Assembly (NCBI GenBank): GCA_007126415.1
Contig: SLBH01000204.1
Location: forward strand, 1 to 11,204
Origin: Spirochaetales bacterium
Lineage (GTDB): Bacteria; Spirochaetota; Spirochaetia; DSM-27196; SLAA01
DNA: 11,204 nt
Reading direction: 5' to 3'
Position numbers and translations under genes: made by a program. The notes under the pieces were generated by a model. It searched no databases. It was not told where the DNA came from and worked only from the letters and a program-made list of their open reading frames with translations. Position 1 is the stretch's first letter. The number at the start of each line of letters is the position of its first letter. Shown here piece by piece: positions 7,170-11,204 of the stretch.

Positions 7170-9635
7170 ATGGAGCCATCTGATCGTATTCGGCCGACCG
7201 TGATCGCAAGACTGCGCGATGAGATTGCGGCCGCGGACGGGAATGAAGTGTTGTTCGTCTGCAGTCTTGACGAAGACGGTATGATCTACGAGCTTGATGT
7301 TTCGGCGCGCGGCAATCTGGGCGCTGTGCCGGCGGTCGCGGAGCACATGGAGCGCGGTCAGGTGGTGGTGCACAACCATCCAAGTTCTCACCTGCGCCCG
7401 AGCGACGCCGATCTCGAGATTGCTGCCCGCCTGGGTGATAACGGCATCGGCAGCATGATCGTCGACAACGACGTGGCGGCGCTTTATGTGGTCGTTGAAC
7501 CGGTGGTGCCGCAACGCCTGCAGCCCCTCGATCCGCAGGAGCTCCAACGGGTCTGCGGCGCCGACGGAGCGCTCGCGGAGACGCTCGAGGCCTATGAAGC
7601 GCGCAGCTCTCAGCTCGAGATGTTGCGCTTCGTCGCTCAGGGGCTGAACGACGGCGGGGTGTATGTTGCGGAAGCAGGAACCGGTGTCGGCAAATCGATT
7701 GCCTACCTTGTGCCGGTGTTCGCGTGGCTCGAGCGTAATCCGGGACGGGTCGTTATCTCTACCGCCACGATAAACCTGCAACAGCAGCTGATCGAGAAGG
7801 ACGTTCCGCTCGTGAAGCGAGCGTTACGCTCGGAGCTGCAAGCCGTTTTGGTTAAGGGGCGCGGCAACTATCTCTGTCCGGCCCGGCTGGAGGAGGCCAC
7901 AGCCGAGCTCGGAGTGATCGGCGAGGATGACGATCCCGAGCTTTCCGCTGTCGCCGCTTGGGCGGCCGAGTCGGACACCGGCGGAAGAAGCGATCTGCCG
8001 TTTACGGTTACCGACGAGGTGTGGAACAGGGTCAACTCCGACGCAGATCACTGCAGCGCGCGCCGCTGCCGTAGTCGCGAGCGTTGCTTCTTGATGAAGG
8101 CGCGCCGGGCTGCCGCCGCGGCACGGGTGCTTGTCGTCAATCATCATTTGTTGTTCTCCGATCTCGCGATCAGATTACGCGGCACCGGATTCGAGGCAAC
8201 CGCCGTGTTGCCGCCGTTTCAACACGTGGTGTTCGATGAAGCGCACCACCTCGAGAACAGTGCTACCTCGTATTTCTCGCAAAGCTTCTCGCCGCAGGCG
8301 TTGGAGAAGCAATGCTCACGCTTGCACCGAAGGCGGCGTGGACGCGATCTTGGGCTGCTTGTGAGACTCGAGAAGATTCCCGGCGACAACGAAGCACTCA
8401 AACATGTTCCCGCGCTGCTGGAGGAGATGAAGGCCAAGATGCAGGAGCTGAACCGCCAGGCCTTACAGATAGTGGGCGACCACACCGGCCTTTGGCTGCC
8501 TCCTATTGAGCCGGAGCGGTATGAAGACGACGAACAGCAACAGGAGCTCAACCGCCTGATTCGCGAGTTCCAACAACAGGTGCTGGATGTTGTCGAGCTG
8601 TTGACGGACAGGCTGCTGTCGAGCAAAGAGGCCGACCGCGAGCAGGAACCGGCGCTGGTAGAGCTGATCGGGGTGGTCCGCCGTTTGGAGACGATCGCGT
8701 CGATCGCCGAGCAAGTGCTTCGTCGCGACGAGCATCCTGAGCTCGTGTCGTGGATTGAGCGTAGGGAGCCGGGCGAGGGGAGGCCGGCGACGGTGCGGTT
8801 CACGGTGACCCCGCTGGAGATTCGCGACTTGATGCATGAAGCCGTCTATCTGCCGTATCGAGGTGTTTTTTTCACGAGCGCAACCTTGACCGTTCGGAAT
8901 GAGTTTCGTCATTGGGCGGCTCGTGTTGGACTCGACGATGAGCGGCTCGAGCAACTCGAGATGCGCCGGTTCGATTCGCCGTTTGACTACCGCAATCACG
9001 TGTTGCTCGCCGTTCCACGTGACGCGCCGACCCCCGACACTCAGGCGTATACACGGTTCTTGATCGAGTTTTTGAAGGATGCGCTCGAGGTCTCTGAGGG
9101 GAGCGCGCTGATTCTGTTTACCTCTTACCGGATGCTGAGCGAGGTGTATGCGGCGGTGAAGCCTCGTCTCAACGAACTCGGGATCACCACCTTTCGGCAA
9201 GGTGATGACGATCGGGCGCGTTTGTTGAAGCGCTTCAATCAGGACCTTTGCAGCGTACTGTTTGCGACCGAGAGCTTCTGGGCCGGCGTTGACGCGCCGG
9301 GGGCGACGCTGCGGGTGGTGGTGCTGTGTAGACTGCCGTTCCGCGTTCCGAGCGACCCGGTGTTGATCGCCCGGACCGAACGAATCAAGGCGCGCGGCGG
9401 GAATGCGTTCATGGAGCTTATTTTGCCTGACGCGGTAATGCGATTCCGGCAGGGGTTCGGTAGGCTCATCCGCAGCGCGGTAGATCGCGGGGTGGTGATC
9501 ATCAGCGACACTCGCGTGCTCACGAAACCGTACGGGCGGGCTTTCGTTGATTCCGTCCCCGAGACGTCCCGGGTATTCGAGGATAGAGGGGCTGTACTGC
9601 GTGAACTAGAGCGTTTCCTTTACGCCGAGACGTGA
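7170..9635 (+). CDS. dinG: DinG/XPD-family Fe-S helicase with N-terminal JAMM (RadC-like) domain
   Basis: This 821-residue protein has two parts. Residues 1-115 form a JAMM/MPN-like domain: candidate Glu26, then HNHP at 68-71 with Ser78 and Asp81, the H-x-H-x7-S-x2-D zinc pattern also seen in RadC (HNHPSG...PS..D). Residues 145-821 are an SF2 XPD/DinG helicase: Walker A GTGVGKS (170-176), an Fe-S cluster site C236, C295, C300, C306 (the last three spaced 5 and 6 as in E. coli DinG), DEAH box at 356-359, FTSATL (568-573), and motif VI QGFGRLIRS (761-769). DinG helicases unwind 5'-3' and resolve R-loops, D-loops and G-quadruplexes. Firmicutes DinG carries a DnaQ-like exonuclease at the N-terminus; here a JAMM domain takes that place. 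RadC-type JAMM biochemistry is poorly known, so whether this domain cuts anything is open. The product name is firm for the helicase half; the gene symbol is by family. Confidence 0.9.
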   Translation: MEPSDRIRPTVIARLRDEIAAADGNEVLFVCSLDEDGMIYELDVSARGNLGAVPAVAEHMERGQVVVHNHPSSHLRPSDADLEIAARLGDNGIGSMIVDNDVAALYVVVEPVVPQRLQPLDPQELQRVCGADGALAETLEAYEARSSQLEMLRFVAQGLNDGGVYVAEAGTGVGKSIAYLVPVFAWLERNPGRVVISTATINLQQQLIEKDVPLVKRALRSELQAVLVKGRGNYLCPARLEEATAELGVIGEDDDPELSAVAAWAAESDTGGRSDLPFTVTDEVWNRVNSDADHCSARRCRSRERCFLMKARRAAAAARVLVVNHHLLFSDLAIRLRGTGFEATAVLPPFQHVVFDEAHHLENSATSYFSQSFSPQALEKQCSRLHRRRRGRDLGLLVRLEKIPGDNEALKHVPALLEEMKAKMQELNRQALQIVGDHTGLWLPPIEPERYEDDEQQQELNRLIREFQQQVLDVVELLTDRLLSSKEADREQEPALVELIGVVRRLETIASIAEQVLRRDEHPELVSWIERREPGEGRPATVRFTVTPLEIRDLMHEAVYLPYRGVFFTSATLTVRNEFRHWAARVGLDDERLEQLEMRRFDSPFDYRNHVLLAVPRDAPTPDTQAYTRFLIEFLKDALEVSEGSALILFTSYRMLSEVYAAVKPRLNELGITTFRQGDDDRARLLKRFNQDLCSVLFATESFWAGVDAPGATLRVVVLCRLPFRVPSDPVLIARTERIKARGGNAFMELILPDAVMRFRQGFGRLIRSAVDRGVVIISDTRVLTKPYGRAFVDSVPETSRVFEDRGAVLRELERFLYAET

Positions 9636-9652
9636 GAGAGAGCGGGAAAAAA

Positions 9653-9675
9653 AAGCAGCCGTGGGACGGCTGCTT
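9653..9675. terminator. Intrinsic terminator between dinG-like gene and groES
   Basis: A nine-base-pair stem (9653-9661 with 9667-9675; AAGCAGCCG/CGGCTGCTT) closes a five-base loop TGGGA. An eight-A run at 9647-9654, partly within the stem base, becomes a U-tract when read on the minus strand, so it is a good terminator for groES. On the plus strand the stem is followed only by TTCCGGTTT, so it would be a weaker stop for the helicase gene. Confidence 0.85.
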
Positions 9676-9685
9676 CCGGTTTGGT

Positions 9686-9702
9686 GCGTTCATGTAGAAC
9701 GC
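9686..9702. other. Small hairpin in groES 3' untranslated region
   Basis: A perfect six-base stem GCGTTC/GAACGC (9686-9691, 9697-9702) has a five-base loop ATGTA. It lies between the groES stop and the terminator and has no T-run, so it may be an RNA-stabilising hairpin rather than a second terminator. Confidence 0.4.
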
Positions 9703-9727
9703 GGTCGACTACGTCAAATATCAGAGC

Positions 9728-9994
9728 TTATTCGACGATAGCGATGACGTCTTCCATTCGAATCACGAGATGGTCAACATCGTCAACCTTGATGCTGGTA
9801 CCGGCGTACTTGTCGTACATGACCTTGTCGCCCGGCTTGACCTTGATGGCGTCTTTGTCGTCACCCACCGCCCTGACAACACCCGTTTGGGTCTTCTCTT
9901 GCGCAGTCTCGGGGATGAACAGTCCGCTCTTCGTCTTCTCTTCGGTCTTTTCCAGCGAAAGTAGCACACGATCTCCAAGCGGCGTTATTTTCAT
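9728..9994 (-). CDS. groES: GroES (Cpn10) co-chaperonin
   Basis: This 88-residue heptameric lid of the GroEL chaperonin works with ATP in the cytoplasm to fold proteins. Seen: KITPLGDRVLL at the N-terminus, the mobile loop SGLFIPETAQEK (about 23-34) whose hydrophobic tripeptide contacts GroEL, GVVRAVG, PGDKVMYDKYAG, and the terminal DVIAIVE. It is shorter than E. coli GroES (97): the stretch between the VG and the PGDKV/VGDIV segment is about seven residues shorter, so the roof hairpin is reduced. The start is firm, with GAGGAGGG (10006-9999 on the minus strand) before the ATG. No groEL lies beside it in the available sequence; 3' of it is the terminator and the helicase gene. It has its own promoter and appears monocistronic. 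Confidence 0.96.
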   Translation of the reverse strand: MKITPLGDRVLLSLEKTEEKTKSGLFIPETAQEKTQTGVVRAVGDDKDAIKVKPGDKVMYDKYAGTSIKVDDVDHLVIRMEDVIAIVE

Positions 9995-10034
9995 AAATCC
10001 CTCCTCTGTCTATGGAACGCGATAATAATTGATG

Positions 10035-10051
10035 TCTGGATGACAACCAGA
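10035..10051. promoter_or_regulatory. Dyad over the groES transcription start
   Basis: TCTGG (10035-10039) and CCAGA (10047-10051) are inverted around a seven-base spacer. The centre falls at the predicted groES start (about 10044). A protein bound here would block transcription, or the transcript could fold. It does not match the CIRCE heat-shock operator. Confidence 0.3.
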
Positions 10052-10079
10052 ATATACAAGACAGTCCTATTATGGTCAA
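10044..10079 (-). promoter_or_regulatory. groES promoter (sigma-70 type)
   Basis: On the minus strand, TTGACC (10079-10074; 5 of 6) and TATATT (10056-10051; 5 of 6) are separated by exactly 17 bases. The predicted start near 10044 leaves a leader of about 50 bases ending in a strong Shine-Dalgarno sequence. Confidence 0.7.
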
Positions 10080-10186
10080 GCTAAATCGTTCATAGCCACG
10101 TGATAGGGGATCTTCGTAGGCTGCGGGCAAACGGCGTGACACACGTTGCAGCGGTTGTGGGCTGAACTGGTATATTATGATACATT

Positions 10187-10206
10187 ATATAGCACTCTCG
10201 CTATAT
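10187..10206. promoter_or_regulatory. Dyad 1, candidate enhancer site
   Basis: Perfect seven-base arms ATATAGC (10187-10193) and GCTATAT (10200-10206) flank the spacer ACTCTC. The centre is about 142 bases upstream of the predicted sigma-54 start at 10339, a usual distance for NtrC-type activator sites. It sits in an AT-rich block that may also hold a sigma-70 promoter. Confidence 0.45.
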
Positions 10207-10207
10207 G

Positions 10208-10224
10208 TGGGTAAATCTGACCCA
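10208..10224. promoter_or_regulatory. Dyad 2, candidate enhancer site
   Basis: TGGGT (10208-10212) and ACCCA (10220-10224) are inverted around a seven-base spacer. The centre is about 20 bases, two helical turns, from dyad 1. The two dyads differ in sequence, so they may bind different proteins. Confidence 0.35.
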
Positions 10225-10243
10225 TTTGATCGGCTGATACGAC

Positions 10244-10269
10244 CTTGCTTCAAGATGCAAGTTTTAATT
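10244..10269 (+). terminator. Weak terminator-like hairpin in the sigma gene leader region
   Basis: CTTGC (10244-10248) pairs with GCAAG (10257-10261) around an eight-base loop and is followed by TTTTAATT. The stem is short, so termination would be partial at best. It would stop or attenuate transcripts starting in the AT-rich block upstream, before they reach the sigma gene. Confidence 0.3.
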
Positions 10270-10311
10270 CCTGTTCATAAAAGAAGTTACAGAGGCAACT
10301 TTTGGCCATTC

Positions 10312-10328
10312 TTGGCATGGAGATTGCT
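10312..10328 (+). promoter_or_regulatory. Sigma-54 (RpoN) -24/-12 promoter of the sigma factor gene
   Basis: TGGCATG (10313-10319), four bases, then TTGCT (10324-10328) match the consensus TGGCACG-N4-TTGCW at all defined positions but one, and the upstream Y is T. The invariant GG and GC are exactly ten bases apart. The predicted start is near 10339, so the transcript would begin just before the Shine-Dalgarno sequence AGGAGG (10340-10345) of the gene at 10351. Promoters of this class are silent without an AAA+ activator such as the one at 5266-6621. Confidence 0.72.
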
Positions 10329-10350
10329 TCTTTTATGGTAGGAGGCTTGC

Positions 10351-11204
10351 ATGGCAGTAGCAACAAAAAAGAAGCCTGCGGAACGCAGCTATCACTCAAG
10401 CGCAGATGACGAGAACGTACTCTCGATCTATCTGAAGGAAATCAACAAAATTCCGCTCTTGACTCGCGAGGAAGAAAATCGCTACGCGCGTGCGGCGGCT
10501 GACGGTGACATCGAGGCGAAAAACAAGCTTATCCAAGCCAACCTCCGTTTCGTCGTGAATGTAGCGAAAAAATATCAGAACCAGGGCTTGCCGCTTTCCG
10601 ATCTAATCAGCGAAGGCAATATCGGCCTGATGAATGCGATAGAGCGATTCGACGTCGAGAAAGGATATCATTTCATCTCGTACGCAGTGTGGTGGATTAG
10701 ACAGGCCATCCTCAAGGCCGTCTGCGAGAAGTCGCGCATGATTCGATTACCGCTCAACCGCGCGAATGAGCTCGTGCAAATCGAGAAAATTCGTAAAGAG
10801 ATCCAGGGAACGCGAGGCGAAGAAGCCGAGATGAAGCAAATCGCGGCGACGCTGAACATGAATCAGGAGCACGTAGAAGACCTGATTAATATATCTCGTG
10901 ATCTCATCTCGCTCGAGACCCCGGTTTACGCCGAGAAGGATTCGTCTCTGCTGGGAGATTTCGTTGAAGATGAGGGCTATAAGCAGCCTGAGTCCGTACT
11001 GGTAGAGCAGTCTTTGAAGGACGACATCAATCAAGTTCTCAAGAGTCTCAGCGAGAAAGAATCCGAGATCGTTCAGTATCGCTTCGGCCTGAACGGAAAG
11101 AGCCCGCTCTCGTTAAAAGAGATCGGCGATCGCTATAACTTGACCAAGGAACGCATTCGGCAGATCGAGAAGAAGGCGCTCAAGCGTCTGCAGCATCCGA
11201 AGCG
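10351..11204 (+). CDS. Short RpoD-like sigma-70 family factor (3' end outside window)
   Basis: The first 284 residues are visible and the frame is open at the right edge; only a short tail should be missing. There is a short basic start (AVATKKKPAERS), no region 1.1, then region 1.2 (DENVLSIYLKEINKIPLLT, about 20-40), region 2 (KNKLIQANLRFVVNVAKKYQ; DLISEGNIGLMNAIERFD; region 2.4 YAVWWIRQAILKA at 111-123), region 3 (about 140-200) and region 4.2 with the helix-turn-helix (about 253-280, KERIRQIEKKALKRL). It resembles the short primary-type sigma factors of Bacteroidetes and the second, smaller RpoD-like factor of treponemes. Gln118 (E. coli Gln437) is kept, but Leu121 stands where E. coli has Thr440. 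The start is firm: AGGAGG at 10340-10345. By its sigma-54 promoter it may act like Borrelia RpoS, though its sequence is RpoD-like, so no symbol is given. Confidence 0.92.
   Translation, partial: MAVATKKKPAERSYHSSADDENVLSIYLKEINKIPLLTREEENRYARAAADGDIEAKNKLIQANLRFVVNVAKKYQNQGLPLSDLISEGNIGLMNAIERFDVEKGYHFISYAVWWIRQAILKAVCEKSRMIRLPLNRANELVQIEKIRKEIQGTRGEEAEMKQIAATLNMNQEHVEDLINISRDLISLETPVYAEKDSSLLGDFVEDEGYKQPESVLVEQSLKDDINQVLKSLSEKESEIVQYRFGLNGKSPLSLKEIGDRYNLTKERIRQIEKKALKRLQHPK

Larger units (their letters stand above)
9995..10350. other. Divergent control region between groES and sigma factor gene
   Basis: This 356-base gap holds no convincing gene. Left to right it contains the groES Shine-Dalgarno sequence and leader, a small dyad over the groES start, the groES promoter (10044-10079), about 90 bases where I see nothing distinctive (10080-10170), an AT-rich block with several -10-like hexamers (10171-10191), two dyads (10187-10206, 10208-10224), a weak terminator-like hairpin (10244-10269), an A/U-rich hairpin, and a sigma-54 promoter with the sigma gene's Shine-Dalgarno sequence (10312-10345). 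Confidence 0.8.

Noticed and set aside
8463..9200. 245-codon minus-strand frame inside the helicase gene
   Set aside because: It is antisense to conserved helicase motifs and shows no independent protein features.
9861..10142. 93-codon minus-strand frame overlapping groES and its promoter
   Set aside because: It overlaps groES in another frame, runs through the groES promoter and Shine-Dalgarno sequence, and its C-terminal part is groES read out of frame.
10189..10213. CIRCE-like heat-shock operator
   Set aside because: ATAGCACTC matches the left half-site at 8 of 9, but nine bases later the right half matches only 5 of 9, and it is about 190 bases from groES. The ATATAGC/GCTATAT dyad explains the left part better.

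Overview
The window looks like a chromosomal segment of a free-living member of the Spirochaetota, perhaps Treponema/Spirochaeta-related, with a moderately high GC content. No single sequence proves this. The case rests on the combination of genes: a MurG of the HESD/SRGDQ type, the run murG-cvpA-DNA polymerase III delta' (holB-like)-cytoplasmic PAS kinase-NtrC-type regulator, a small C-terminal J-domain protein, a DinG-type helicase with a JAMM-like front end, and a stand-alone groES next to a short sigma-70-family gene. From memory, Treponema pallidum also keeps groES apart from groEL, close to a sigma factor gene, and places an AtoS/AtoC-type pair near murG. I could not check this here.

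Layout. Bases 1-1133 hold the 3' part of a DUF445-type membrane protein. Bases 1244-6621 form a tight five-gene operon on the + strand (murG, cvpA, holB-like, histidine kinase, sigma-54 activator) with gaps of 0-3 bases or short overlaps. Bases 6652-7101 (- strand) encode a J-domain protein convergent with the operon. Bases 7170-9635 (+) encode an 821-residue JAMM-DinG helicase. The J-domain gene and the helicase gene diverge from two promoters that share one -35 region, and both transcripts are predicted to be essentially leaderless. Bases 9728-9994 (-) are groES, with its own promoter and terminator. A 356-base divergent regulatory region follows, and from 10351 a short RpoD-like sigma factor runs off the window.

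How it may work together. The most interesting signal is a near-consensus -24/-12 (sigma-54) promoter directly in front of the sigma factor gene, with two dyads 120-140 bases upstream of the predicted start where an enhancer-binding protein would sit. The same window encodes such an activator and its kinase. This resembles the Borrelia Hk2/Rrp2-RpoN-RpoS cascade, in which an NtrC-type regulator and sigma-54 switch on another sigma factor. That the pair in this window acts on this promoter is inference. No CRISPR array, tRNA, rRNA, insertion sequence or phage gene was seen.
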